This document shows positions 18,179 to 26,287 of a DNA stretch of 42,674 bases, piece after piece (position 1 is the stretch's first letter; every line of letters starts with the position of its first letter). The stretch comes from Porticoccaceae bacterium UBA4026. GTDB lineage: Bacteria > Pseudomonadota > Gammaproteobacteria > Pseudomonadales > Porticoccaceae. A program made the position numbers and the translations under genes. The DNA lies in contig DGAQ01000043.1 in NCBI GenBank assembly GCA_002382445.1, forward strand, positions 44,944 to 87,617, in the 5' to 3' direction. Under the pieces are notes generated by a model that was given only the letters and a program-made list of their open reading frames with translations, had not been told where the DNA came from and searched no databases.

Positions 18179-18208
18179 ATTATGTTCGGTATATTGGCAA
18201 GCTGGCAA
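18179..18208 (-). promoter_or_regulatory. Candidate sigma-70 promoter of rnr
   Basis: On the minus strand TTGCCA (18203-18208) and CATAAT (18179-18184), each five of six to consensus, are separated by 18 bases. The predicted start lies about 100 bases upstream of the rnr ATG. A second TTGCCA copy at 18195-18200 is at the wrong spacing. Confidence 0.5.
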
Positions 18209-18289
18209 GTAATAGAGCGCATAAAGCATAGCATCGTTCATATAATAAGTATGAGCTCAGTATGTTTTTTCCTTAAATATTCACGCACG

Positions 18290-18319
18290 AAAAAGGCGAC
18301 CTTATGAGTCGCCTTTTTT
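18290..18319 (-). terminator. Rho-independent terminator of the rpsP-rimM-trmD-rplS operon
   Basis: GGCGAC pairs with GTCGCC around a seven-base loop, with an A-run on one side and a T-run on the other, so it can work in both directions. It lies 20 bases after the rplS stop. On the minus strand five T follow the stem. Confidence 0.92.
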
Positions 18320-18338
18320 GTTAGAAAATTATCAGGGT

Positions 18339-18695
18339 TTAACCTAATTTTTCCTTAATACGTGCAGATCGACCTGAACGCTCACGCAAGTAGTATAGCT
18401 TGGCTCTACGAACCGCTCCTCGGCGTTTAACTTCAATGCTGTCTACCAATGGGCTATAAGTCTGGAAAGTACGCTCCACACCAATACCATTAGATATTTT
18501 ACGCACAGTGAAGGCTGAATTGAGCTGGCGATTACGCTTAGCCAGAACTACACCCTCAAATGCCTGAAGACGTTCGCGTGCGCCCTCTTTTACTTTTACC
18601 TGAACAACCACGGTGTCACCGGGGCTAAAGTCAGGAATAATTTTACCCATCTGCTCTTTTTCAATCGCAGCGATAATGGACGTTTTGTTAGTCAT
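18339..18695 (-). CDS. rplS: 50S ribosomal protein L19
   Basis: L19 lies at the interface of the ribosomal subunits. The 118-residue protein has the signature FQTYSPLVDSIEVKRRGAVR, the stretch KLYYLRERSGRSARIKE, and FSPGDTVVVQVKVKEG near the start. The frame is open 13 codons upstream, but the ATG at 18695 has a strong GAGGAG ribosome site and gives the standard N-terminus. It is the last gene of rpsP-rimM-trmD-rplS, 72 bases after trmD, and is followed by a clear terminator. Confidence 0.97.
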   Translation of the reverse strand: MTNKTSIIAAIEKEQMGKIIPDFSPGDTVVVQVKVKEGARERLQAFEGVVLAKRNRQLNSAFTVRKISNGIGVERTFQTYSPLVDSIEVKRRGAVRRAKLYYLRERSGRSARIKEKLG

Positions 18696-18767
18696 TTCTT
18701 GCTCCTCAATTTTCATTGGTTGGCGGTATACCACCTGATTTAGAGCTCTGTACAGAGAGGATGAACC

Positions 18768-19520
18768 TTATCCTTTGCCATCATCTGTCAGCGCAGCACT
18801 CACTTCCTTGAGTAATGCCTGTTGCTCTTTAGTAAGCTCCAGGCGATCCAGTAATTCGGGTCTTCTTTGTTGAGTCCGCACTAACGATTGCTGCAGTCTC
18901 CAACGTCTAATCTTTTCGTGGTCACCTGAGAGTAAAACCTCTGGGACTCTTTCCCCCTCGTAAAACTCAGGGCGGGTAAAATGTGGGCAATCTAACAAGC
19001 CCTGGGCAAACGAATCTTGGTCTGCCGAATCTTGATGGCCAAGCGCTCCTGGGATTTTCCGGATCAGCGCATCCAACAAAACCATTGCTGGTAACTCTCC
19101 ACCACTGAGAACATAGTCTCCAATAGACCATTCCTCATCAATCTCAAGCTCGACAAGACGCTCATCTATGCCTTCATATCGACCGGCGATTAAAACCAAA
19201 TTTTGCTGCTCAGCAAATTGGTTGACCGCCTGCTGGTCTAAAACCTTGCCTTGGGGTGATAAATAGATCACCAATGCCGGCCCACCCATCCATTGCTTAG
19301 CTTCGGCAATGGCTCTTCGTAGAGGCTCAATCAGCATCACCATGCCTGGGCCACCACCGTAGGGACGATCATCAACTGTTTGATGGCGGTCCTCAGTAAA
19401 ATCTCTCGGGTTAAAGCTAGCAACCTCTACTAACCCGTTTTTAACAGCGCGCCCGCTTATTCCATAAGCAGTAACCGCTTCAAACATTTCTGGAAACAGG
19501 GTAATGAATGCAATTTTCAT
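18768..19520 (-). CDS. trmD: tRNA (guanine(37)-N1)-methyltransferase TrmD
   Basis: TrmD makes m1G37 in tRNAs and so prevents +1 frameshifting. The 250-residue SPOUT protein has the N-terminus KIAFITLFPEMFEAV, DRPYGGGPGMVM, and the trefoil-knot region with YLSPQGKVLDQ, LIAGRYEGIDERL and SIGDYVLSGGELPA. A TTG sits one codon upstream, but the ATG at 19520 is preferred, with a GAGG ribosome site eight bases before it. It lies between rimM (28-base gap) and rplS, the conserved order. Confidence 0.97.
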   Translation of the reverse strand: MKIAFITLFPEMFEAVTAYGISGRAVKNGLVEVASFNPRDFTEDRHQTVDDRPYGGGPGMVMLIEPLRRAIAEAKQWMGGPALVIYLSPQGKVLDQQAVNQFAEQQNLVLIAGRYEGIDERLVELEIDEEWSIGDYVLSGGELPAMVLLDALIRKIPGALGHQDSADQDSFAQGLLDCPHFTRPEFYEGERVPEVLLSGDHEKIRRWRLQQSLVRTQQRRPELLDRLELTKEQQALLKEVSAALTDDGKG

Positions 19521-19548
19521 CAATCTTACCTCTGTTAAAGGTACTGAC

Positions 19549-20091
19549 TTAAAACTGCGGATCCCAAATTACCTCGATCCTTTTAGACTCTAAGTCCACG
19601 TCCCTCACAAACTGCTTGGTATAGGGAATGGCCCGTTCTTCGCGATCAATAGCCGCGCTATCCCCTTTTACCAGTAATACGTCATTGGCACCGGTCTCCA
19701 TAAGAGACTTTACTACTCCAAGACTGTATTGCTGATTTTCAAAGTAGCTGACAACGGATAGCCCCACTAGTTGGTGCCAATAAAATTCTGCGTTGTCTAA
19801 GCTAGGAAGAAGCTCTTGCTCTATTAAGATGTCCTGATTACACCATGCTTTAGCCACATCACGGTCATCAACATCTACCAAATGCACCACGAGACCATCA
19901 GCGTGACGCTTCCAGTCATCTACATCTAACTTCTGTAAACCCTTATCTGTATCGATCCACCAAGGCTGATAATCTAATAAGGCTTCCAACTGATCAGTAT
20001 ACGAGAATATTTTCACCCATCCTCGCACACCGAAAACAGTTGTTATGCGACCCATAACTAGCATTTCTGACGCTTTTTTGCTGCTAGTCAT
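19549..20091 (-). CDS. rimM: Ribosome maturation factor RimM
   Basis: RimM helps process 16S rRNA and assemble the 30S head, binding S19. The 180-residue protein has the N-terminal RimM domain motif MGRITTVFGVRGWVKIFSYT and a C-terminal PRC-barrel (about 95-175) with FYWHQLVGLSVV and the end IPYTKQFVRDVDLESKRIEV. It starts at ATG 20091 with an AGGTG ribosome site, 17 bases after rpsP. The first eight residues (TSSKKASE) are a short extension before the domain. Confidence 0.95.
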   Translation of the reverse strand: MTSSKKASEMLVMGRITTVFGVRGWVKIFSYTDQLEALLDYQPWWIDTDKGLQKLDVDDWKRHADGLVVHLVDVDDRDVAKAWCNQDILIEQELLPSLDNAEFYWHQLVGLSVVSYFENQQYSLGVVKSLMETGANDVLLVKGDSAAIDREERAIPYTKQFVRDVDLESKRIEVIWDPQF

Positions 20092-20108
20092 AGAGGCACC
20101 TGCAGTTA

Positions 20109-20360
20109 CTAAGCTGCTTGTTTAGCGGCCTCTTTAAGAAGCGCTGAAACGCGATCACTAACCTGAGCACCTTGCCCCTGCCAGTAACTAGCGCGCTCCA
20201 GATCAACGCGTAAACGTTCCTCTGCACCACGGGCAATCGGGTTAAAAAAGCCAATACGTTCAATGTAACGAGCATCACGAGCATTTCGTGAGTCGGAAAC
20301 CGTAATATGATAAAAGGGGCGTTTTTTTGCGCCGCCACGAGCCAATCTAATTGTAACCAT
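20109..20360 (-). CDS. rpsP: 30S ribosomal protein S16
   Basis: S16 is an early-assembly protein of the small subunit. The 83-residue protein starts MVTIRLARGGAKKRPFYHI and contains RDARYIERIGFFNPIA, both diagnostic. An AGGA ribosome site is nine bases before the ATG. It is the first gene of rpsP-rimM-trmD-rplS. A 191-base gap separates it from the 3' end of ffh, so the operon should have its own promoter there; I see only weak hexamers around GTACCATACC at about 20455. Confidence 0.97.
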   Translation of the reverse strand: MVTIRLARGGAKKRPFYHITVSDSRNARDARYIERIGFFNPIARGAEERLRVDLERASYWQGQGAQVSDRVSALLKEAAKQAA

Positions 20361-20490
20361 TTACTAAAATCCTGTGTTCGAGTGGCATTATCGCCAATCT
20401 CGATGCTTTTACGGAAGAATCCTCGAACTACAGACTCTCCTGAAAGGCGCGGTATGGTACGTTAAAAGAGTTTAAAATGAAACTAGTTTT

Positions 20491-20506
20491 AGGTAAAAAT
20501 TTACCT
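20491..20506. promoter_or_regulatory. 16-base palindrome upstream of the rpsP operon
   Basis: AGGTAAA and TTTACCT are perfect arms around two A. The element is about 130 bases upstream of rpsP and 45 bases after ffh. It has no T-run, so it looks more like a protein-binding site than a terminator. The function is not known. Confidence 0.35.
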
Positions 20507-20530
20507 TTAGTTGTCTAACGACTCAGCTGT

Positions 20531-20556
20531 AAAAATCCTCTTTGAGACCACTCAAA
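20531..20556 (-). terminator. Weak hairpin at the ffh stop codon, possible terminator
   Basis: TTTGAG (20541-20546) pairs with CTCAAA (20551-20556) around a four-base loop and includes the ffh stop codon. On the minus strand a run of five T follows only after five further bases. This is unusual spacing, so termination here is uncertain. Confidence 0.3.
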
Positions 20557-21940
20557 ATCTGGGGAACCCGCCAGGTGGATTGCCCTCTCCTGAGCCCATC
20601 ATTCCGTTCATTCCGCGCATCATATTTTGCATGCCTTTACCTTTCATTTTCTTCATCATCTTACCCATCTGCTTATGTTGTTTGAGCAGTCGATTAAGAT
20701 CTTGAATGCTAGTCCCTGAGCCCATGGTTATCCGCCGCTTACGAGAACCGTTGAGAATATCAGGGTTACTGCGCTCTTTAGGGGTCATTGAGTCAATAAT
20801 GCATTCCATGCGCTCAAACTGATTAGACGCATTCGCCTGCTGCGCCATTTGCGCCATATTCCCCATGCCCGGTAGTTTTTCCATCAGTCCTGCCATGCCG
20901 CCCATATTTTTCATTTGCTGCAACTGATCTCGCAAGTCTTCCAAATCAAATCGCTTACCCTTCAACACTTTCTCGGCAAGTTTTTCGGCTTTTTTCTTAT
21001 CAACTTTTCGTTCAACATCTTCAATTAACGAAAGGACATCACCCATACCCAGTATCCGTGACGCGATACGCTCTGGGTGGAAAGGCTCTAAAGCATCTGT
21101 TTTCTCTCCCACGCCAAGAAACTTAATGGGCTTACCGGTAATATGCCTAACCGATAGCGCCGCACCACCGCGGGCATCACCATCAACTTTTGTCAGTATA
21201 ATACCTGTGAGCGGTAAGGCTTCATTAAAGGCCTGGGCTGTATTAACAGCATCCTGTCCAATCATGGCATCAATCACAAACAGGGTTTCCACCGGTTTGG
21301 CAACTTTGTGGATCTCTTTAATCTCTGACATCATCTCGCCATCGATATGTAATCGACCTGCGGTATCGACAATCAAGACGTCAATAAATTGAGTTTTCGC
21401 CTCAGCGATAGCGGCCTTAACGATATCCACCGGCTTCTGATTTGGGTGGCTTGGGAAGAACTCTGCACTGACCTCTGCGGCCAGCACTTTAAGCTGCTCG
21501 ATCGCTGCAGGACGATAGACATCTGCAGAAACCACCATGACCTTCTTCTTTTCTCTCTCTTTTAGGTAGCGAGACAACTTTGCGACCGATGTTGTTTTAC
21601 CCGCGCCCTGTAAACCAGCCAATAAGATCACTGCTGGTGGTTGAGCAGCTAAATCAAGGGACTCATTACTCTCTCCCATGACACGCTCAAGTTCACCTTG
21701 TACAATTTTTAAAAATTGCTGCCCTGGGTTAAGGCTGCTATTAACTTCTTGCCCTAAGGCCCTATCCTTTACGTGGCCCACAAAATCTTTGACCACCTGC
21801 AGCGCAACGTCTGCCTCTAAAAGAGCCATGCGCACTTCACGCAAAGTTTCCTGTATGTTTTTTTCGCTAAGACTAGCCTTACCAGATATCTTTTTTAGAC
21901 TTTGAGCGAGACGATCACTTAAATTTTCAAACATGGCCAT
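20552..21940 (-). CDS. ffh: Signal recognition particle protein Ffh
   Basis: Ffh is the SRP54 GTPase that, with 4.5S RNA, delivers nascent membrane proteins to FtsY. The 462-residue protein has the N domain (1-95), the GTPase P-loop GLQGAGKTTSVAK at about 109-121, DTAGRLHID, TKVDGDARGGAALS, and the methionine-rich M domain (about 325-462) with signal-binding and RNA-binding stretches (KRRITMGSGTSIQDLNRLL). The ATG at 21940 has an AAGGA ribosome site at eight bases and is chosen over the ATG two codons later. It is divergent from ypjD. Confidence 0.97.
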   Translation of the reverse strand: MAMFENLSDRLAQSLKKISGKASLSEKNIQETLREVRMALLEADVALQVVKDFVGHVKDRALGQEVNSSLNPGQQFLKIVQGELERVMGESNESLDLAAQPPAVILLAGLQGAGKTTSVAKLSRYLKEREKKKVMVVSADVYRPAAIEQLKVLAAEVSAEFFPSHPNQKPVDIVKAAIAEAKTQFIDVLIVDTAGRLHIDGEMMSEIKEIHKVAKPVETLFVIDAMIGQDAVNTAQAFNEALPLTGIILTKVDGDARGGAALSVRHITGKPIKFLGVGEKTDALEPFHPERIASRILGMGDVLSLIEDVERKVDKKKAEKLAEKVLKGKRFDLEDLRDQLQQMKNMGGMAGLMEKLPGMGNMAQMAQQANASNQFERMECIIDSMTPKERSNPDILNGSRKRRITMGSGTSIQDLNRLLKQHKQMGKMMKKMKGKGMQNMMRGMNGMMGSGEGNPPGGFPRF

Positions 21941-21974
21941 GCAAATTTTCCTTAAGGATTCTTCTTAGACCGAT

Positions 21975-21983
21975 ATTATAGCA
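21975..21983 (-). promoter_or_regulatory. Extended -10 promoter of ffh
   Basis: On the minus strand TGCTATAAT is a perfect extended -10 element (TGn plus TATAAT), about 35 bases upstream of the ffh start codon. No clear -35 hexamer is at 17 bases; extended -10 promoters can work without one. Confidence 0.6.
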
Positions 21984-22057
21984 ATAATTAACCATCCCCC
22001 TTCACCCTATGCGTGGAATATGCCACACTCTAGCAATATTTTTCGCGAATTCTAACC

Positions 22058-22852
22058 ATGCTTGCTTTAGTCAGTGGCTTTACCGCAGTAGCAATTTATT
22101 TAGGCGGATTTATCTACCTATTGAGACAACTGCTCAAAAGTCCAAATTTTAATCCCGCACAGTTAAAAATAGTGGCCGCCGCCGCCATAGCGATGCATGG
22201 CTTCTCTTCCGCGCGGTTACTATTTGTCACTGACGGCCTAGATTTAAGTTTATTGAAAATCGTCGCATTAATTTTCCTGGTCATTAACCTGGTCGTGTTC
22301 ATCAGTGGCCAGAAGAAAGCCCTTCACACTATGTATCTGCTTCTATTTCCAATTTCAGCGATTAGCCTAATCGCAGCCCTCTCTGCCCCAAGCACTAAGG
22401 TGGCAGAAGTTATGTCGCCCTATATCCAAGGGCACATATTAATTTCCATCCTAGCCTACAGTTTGTTAGCCATCGCAGCCCTGCAAGCCCTGCTCACCGG
22501 CTATCAAAACTGGCAACTAAAGCATAAGCAGCAAAATTTTCTTATGCGCACGTTTCCGCCTCTGCAAACTATGGAAAAGTTCTTATTCGACCTTATTTGG
22601 GCTGGGCAAATTCTTCTAAGTCTGTCTCTAATCAGTGGTTTCCTATACTACGAAGACCTATTTGACCAAAAGCTCCTACACAAAGTCACTTTAAGCTTGG
22701 TCGCATGGAGTGTATACGCCGTTTTATTATGGGGTCGACATAACCGTGGCTGGCGAGGAAATAAGGCTATCAGCTGGAGTTGGGTTGGTTTTATTGCAAT
22801 TTTGATGGGCTATATCGGCAGTAAAATAGCATTAGAGTTCATCTTAGTTTGA
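22058..22852 (+). CDS. ypjD: YpjD/CcsA-like cytochrome c assembly family inner-membrane protein
   Basis: The 264-residue protein is almost wholly hydrophobic, with about eight transmembrane helices. It belongs to the cytochrome c assembly (CcsA/CcmC-like) family, and the ffh-ypjD-corB neighbourhood is the usual one for YpjD. Family features are the HGFSSARLL segment, GHILISILAYSLLAIAALQA in the centre, and the C-terminal LLWGRHNRGWRGNKAISWSW with the conserved His. Its role is unproven; haem handling is inferred from the family. No good ribosome site precedes the ATG at 22058. Confidence 0.82.
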   Translation: MLALVSGFTAVAIYLGGFIYLLRQLLKSPNFNPAQLKIVAAAAIAMHGFSSARLLFVTDGLDLSLLKIVALIFLVINLVVFISGQKKALHTMYLLLFPISAISLIAALSAPSTKVAEVMSPYIQGHILISILAYSLLAIAALQALLTGYQNWQLKHKQQNFLMRTFPPLQTMEKFLFDLIWAGQILLSLSLISGFLYYEDLFDQKLLHKVTLSLVAWSVYAVLLWGRHNRGWRGNKAISWSWVGFIAILMGYIGSKIALEFILV

Positions 22853-22942
22853 GCTTAATGCCTAATCTAGATAAAAAGCCAGTTGCCAAAACTAAAAAAG
22901 TAATTCAACATAACCGTCCCTAATGTTAATGGATACCAATAC

Positions 22943-24220
22943 TTGGACGGTTCACACCCCCTGGACTTGTGGGCAGCACTCACAATTCTGCTACTTGTAT
23001 CGGCTTTTTTCTCCGGATCAGAAACCGGAATGATGGCTCTAAATCGCTATAGACTTAGACACCAAAGGAAAAAAAGCGCCGGTGCGCGTAGAGCGGCAAA
23101 ATTGCTGGAAAAACCAGACAAGCTGATTGGCCTGATATTAATAGGCAATAACTCGGTAAATATTCTGGCTGCGATCATCGCCAACATGCTAGCTATTATT
23201 TATGTTGGTGAAGCAGCTGCTCCATGGGTGGCAACGGCATCCTTGACTATCTTAGTGCTAGTTTTCTCAGAGGTCACGCCAAAAACTATTGCCGCGCAGA
23301 ACCCTGAATGGTTCGCTTTTAAAGCGAGTCACATCCTTAAGCCTCTTCTACAATTATTCTCCCCACTTGTCTGGATGGTGAATATTCTAACTAATGGAAT
23401 GGTGTCACTATTGGGCTTCGACCCAAAAAAGGATCGCGATGATGGACTGGACTCTGAGGAGCTCAAGTCATTAGTCGATGTCTCAGGTCATAAACTGTCG
23501 GCTAGTCACCAGGAGATGTTAAGAGGAATCCTAGACCTCGAAAATGTCACTGTTGAAGACATAATGATCCCTCGTAACGAAGTAAAGGGTTTAGATCTAG
23601 AAGAAAATATCGATGATCTAATGAGTTCAATCCTTGATTCAGAATACACGCGCCAACCTATCTATGAAGGTGACATTAATAATATAATTGGCATCTTCCA
23701 TGGTCGAAAAGCTAATCACCTTTTACGATCAAAAAATGTAACCCACAGCGCCATTAAACGTTTTTCTGAGGAAGCCTACTTTATTCCCAAAAGTACGACC
23801 CTGACCAAGCAACTACTTAACTTCAGACAAACCAAGAATCGATTTGCTGTAGTCGTAGACGAATATGGTGAAGTGCAGGGCCTGGTCACCCTCGAAGATA
23901 TTCTCGAGGAAATCGTCGGAGATTTCACCACTAATACCGCCGATGAGGTGGAGGAGGTCGTTGCTCGAAGCGATGGGAGTTATGAAATTAATGGGGCCGC
24001 GACTATTCGAGAGATCAATAAAGCCACGGGCTGGACTCTACCCACCGATGGGCCAAAAACGTTAAATGGCTTAGCTCTGGAGCAACTAGAAAGTATTCCT
24101 GATGGCAATGTCAGTTTTTTGGTCGAGGATTATCGGTTTGAAACCGAAGAAATTAATGGCACGATGATCAAAAAGATTGGGGTTACTCGCATGCGTCTAG
24201 AACAAAAACCTGAGAACTAA
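22943..24220 (+). CDS. corB: CorB/CorC-type CNNM transporter-associated protein (DUF21 and CBS domains)
   Basis: This is a HlyC/CorC family membrane protein, related to CNNM magnesium exporters. The 425-residue protein has the DUF21 membrane domain (about 1-180; LIGLILIGNNSVNILAA, SEVTPKTIAAQNPEW), two CBS domains (about 190-330; IMIPRNEVKGLD, FAVVVDEYGEVQGLVTLEDI) and the C-terminal CorC_HlyC domain (about 340-420). The only start in frame is TTG at 22943, with a poor ribosome site. An ATG a few codons upstream (22929) is in a different frame, so the N-terminus is uncertain. The 3' end overlaps the convergent DUF1289 gene by four bases. Confidence 0.88.
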   Translation: MDGSHPLDLWAALTILLLVSAFFSGSETGMMALNRYRLRHQRKKSAGARRAAKLLEKPDKLIGLILIGNNSVNILAAIIANMLAIIYVGEAAAPWVATASLTILVLVFSEVTPKTIAAQNPEWFAFKASHILKPLLQLFSPLVWMVNILTNGMVSLLGFDPKKDRDDGLDSEELKSLVDVSGHKLSASHQEMLRGILDLENVTVEDIMIPRNEVKGLDLEENIDDLMSSILDSEYTRQPIYEGDINNIIGIFHGRKANHLLRSKNVTHSAIKRFSEEAYFIPKSTTLTKQLLNFRQTKNRFAVVVDEYGEVQGLVTLEDILEEIVGDFTTNTADEVEEVVARSDGSYEINGAATIREINKATGWTLPTDGPKTLNGLALEQLESIPDGNVSFLVEDYRFETEEINGTMIKKIGVTRMRLEQKPEN

Positions 24221-24399
24221 ACTGGTTTCTTTTTGCCGCTGCGCTCATTGCACAACAATAAGACATACTTTTTTTGTTCCGCGCACAGATAGCTCCAACC
24301 TCGAATCTCTGCAATTGTTCTAAAGCAACCTGTACAAACATCGTCATCGTTAAGCGCACAGATTGACACGCATGGAGAAACGACAGGTGGCTCTAACAT
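24217..24399 (-). CDS. DUF1289 family small cysteine-rich protein
   Basis: The 60-residue protein has four conserved cysteines (10, 14, 22, 25) in SPCVSICALNDDDVCTGCFRT followed by EIRGW, the DUF1289 signature; the cysteines probably bind zinc or an iron-sulphur cluster. Function is unknown. The ATG at 24399 overlaps the gamma-carbonic-anhydrase stop by one base (TGATG) and has a GAG ribosome element. A TTG one codon earlier is possible. It is the last of three tightly linked minus-strand genes. Confidence 0.88.
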   Translation of the reverse strand: MLEPPVVSPCVSICALNDDDVCTGCFRTIAEIRGWSYLCAEQKKYVLLLCNERSGKKKPV

Positions 24400-24923
24400 C
24401 AACGCTCAACCTTTATTAACTCAGTGCGCATGTTCTTAGCTTTTTGCACATATATTTGGGCTCCAGCAAGCATATATGCCCGTATATTCTCTTCAGTTTG
24501 GCGGATAATCTTACCCGGTGAACCAACCACCATAGAGCCGTCGGGAATGACAGCACCCGCCTTAACTAGAGCATTTGCCGCTATCAAACAATCACTACCC
24601 ACCACGGCTCCGTCAAGAATAATAGCCTGAATACCGATTAGGGTCCGATCTCCTATTTCTTTACAATGAACCATTGCTTGATGGCCGACGGTGACATCTT
24701 CTCCAATTTTCAATGGCTGACCCGGGTCAGCGTGCAATACTGCACCATCCTGAATATTACTGCGTTTACCTACTTCGATATAGTCGCAATCACCCCTAAT
24801 GACAGCGTTAAACCATACACTAGACTGTTCTCTTAGAATAACTTTGCCAATGACATCCGCGCTTTCAGCTACAAATGCCGACTCATGAATGTCTGGAGTG
24901 TCCTCTCCGATCCGGTAAATCAT
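24399..24923 (-). CDS. Gamma-carbonic-anhydrase family protein (YrdA-like left-handed beta-helix)
   Basis: The 174-residue protein has the hexapeptide repeats of a left-handed beta-helix through about 12-135 and the three zinc-ligand histidines at 64 (VLHAD), 81 and 86 (VGHQAMVHC). It resembles Escherichia coli YrdA. Proteins of this family bind zinc, but carbonic anhydrase activity is shown for only some. Its ATG overlaps the upstream pyrophosphatase stop by four bases, and its stop overlaps the DUF1289 start, so the three genes are translationally linked. Confidence 0.92.
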   Translation of the reverse strand: MIYRIGEDTPDIHESAFVAESADVIGKVILREQSSVWFNAVIRGDCDYIEVGKRSNIQDGAVLHADPGQPLKIGEDVTVGHQAMVHCKEIGDRTLIGIQAIILDGAVVGSDCLIAANALVKAGAVIPDGSMVVGSPGKIIRQTEENIRAYMLAGAQIYVQKAKNMRTELIKVER

Positions 24924-25564
24924 AATTTTTCTCTCTTTCGTAATTCATCTATTTTTTCAAAGGTCGGATAATTCAAATGAATTTCCGCGCCTAAGGTATC
25001 GTTAAGCATATCCGTAATCACTTTTAAGGTGAAGCCCCAAATCTTGTAGCTCTCATACTGGATAAAGGGAAACCGTATTACTGCTCCACTGTCGGAGTTA
25101 TCTATTTTCATATCGAAATACTGATACTGGGTAATATCCATAAATAACCTTAGAGGCACATCAAAAATGGCCGCAATCTCACTCGGGTCTGGGGTCAGAT
25201 TCAAACGTTCTTTGGCGATAGCGACATAAGGTGTTACATGAATATCTCGACGTTTTGGTGAACCCGCGGGTAAGGTTGCCACAGGTTCGACTGAGTGAGC
25301 CTCTAGCCCAATCTCTTCGTATGCCTCACGCAACGCAGTCTGCAATAGATCACTATCACTTTTATCCCACATGCCCCCAGGAAAAGCAACCTCACCGCTA
25401 TGGCTATTTAAATGTAATGCTCTCTGGGTCAAAACTACTTGAGGATCATCGGTGTGACCATGCAAAATAACCAACACTGCAGCCGCTGTTTCAGTTCTAT
25501 TACGACTAGGTTCCAACCTTTTTAATGGAAATTTGACTAACTTGTTTGCAATAGAGGTAAGCAT
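24920..25564 (-). CDS. nudL: Coenzyme A pyrophosphatase, NudL-type Nudix hydrolase
   Basis: This enzyme hydrolyses CoA and its derivatives to phosphopantetheine and 3',5'-ADP. The 214-residue protein has the CoA-pyrophosphatase motif LNSHSGEVAFPGG followed by a Nudix box at about 63-86 (REAYEEIGLE). The first Glu of the canonical box is not conserved, as is common in this subfamily. The ATG at 25564 is preferred over the TTG seven codons upstream. On the minus strand a TATAAT lies eight bases before the ATG, so the transcript may be leaderless. It is divergent from the zinc-ribbon Nudix gene (41 bases). Confidence 0.9.
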   Translation of the reverse strand: MLTSIANKLVKFPLKRLEPSRNRTETAAAVLVILHGHTDDPQVVLTQRALHLNSHSGEVAFPGGMWDKSDSDLLQTALREAYEEIGLEAHSVEPVATLPAGSPKRRDIHVTPYVAIAKERLNLTPDPSEIAAIFDVPLRLFMDITQYQYFDMKIDNSDSGAVIRFPFIQYESYKIWGFTLKVITDMLNDTLGAEIHLNYPTFEKIDELRKREKL

Positions 25565-25605
25565 TTGGGCATTATACGCAGTCAAACTATATTTCTGAGT
25601 GTTTC

Positions 25606-26163
25606 ATGAATTTTTGTTCAAATTGCGGTAAGACGGTCATACAGAAAATACCCGAAGGAGACAATCGTCTGCGCTATGTATGTGGGGCTTGTGAGACTAT
25701 TCACTACCAAAATCCTCGTGTGATCGCTGGAATATTGCCGATTTTCGAAAGTAAAATTTTGCTGTGTAAGCGTTCAATCGAACCCCGAATTGGATACTGG
25801 ACGCTTCCCGCAGGATTTTTAGAGAACGGTGAGTCGAGCCTAGAAGGCGCAATTCGCGAATGTACGGAAGAGACCAATGCAACCGTTATAAATCCTGAGT
25901 TGTATGGCCTGTTCGATATACCCCAGATTCATCAATTGTATATTTTTTATCGCGCTGAACTTGCAGAGCCTATATTCGGGCCTAGCTCTGAATCGTCTGA
26001 GGTCGAACTATTTAGTGAAAATGAAATACCCTGGAATGAGCTTGCATTTCCAGTGGTAGAGCTTTGTCTCGACCACTATCTAAAAGATCGTAAAACTACC
26101 GAATTTTCAGTAAAACGGGAGGATATAAGACGTCCATGGAAGAGCCTTCGCGGTTCTAGTTAA
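25606..26163 (+). CDS. Zinc-ribbon Nudix hydrolase
   Basis: The 185-residue protein starts with a four-cysteine zinc ribbon (Cys 4, 7, 26, 29; CSNCG and CGAC). A perfect Nudix box follows at residues 70-92 (G-x5-E-x7-REC-x-EE). The ribbon plus IHYQNPRVIAGILPI is shared by a bacterial subfamily often compared with NADH or ADP-ribose pyrophosphatases, but it lacks the NudC C-terminal domain. The substrate is unknown. It is divergent from the CoA pyrophosphatase gene, with only 41 bases between the two starts, and convergent to grxD across 124 bases with no clear terminator. Confidence 0.9.
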   Translation: MNFCSNCGKTVIQKIPEGDNRLRYVCGACETIHYQNPRVIAGILPIFESKILLCKRSIEPRIGYWTLPAGFLENGESSLEGAIRECTEETNATVINPELYGLFDIPQIHQLYIFYRAELAEPIFGPSSESSEVELFSENEIPWNELAFPVVELCLDHYLKDRKTTEFSVKREDIRRPWKSLRGSS

Positions 26164-26287
26164 AGCTTAGAGTAGCCTTTCCCGTCAATAACTTACCGCT
26201 AATCTATACACCTAAGAGCTGAGAGAGGAAAGGCAGATTAGTTCGATAGTAGTCTCAAAATATGGCAGCCAGCAGAGCGTGGAAGCA

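Noticed and set aside
26176..26241. Two crossing 7-base inverted repeats (CCTTTCC/GGAAAGG and CTAATCT/AGATTAG), resembling a pseudoknot
   Set aside because: Seven-base matches are expected by chance at roughly one per gap of this size, and the region lies between convergent gene ends with no promoter or T-run.
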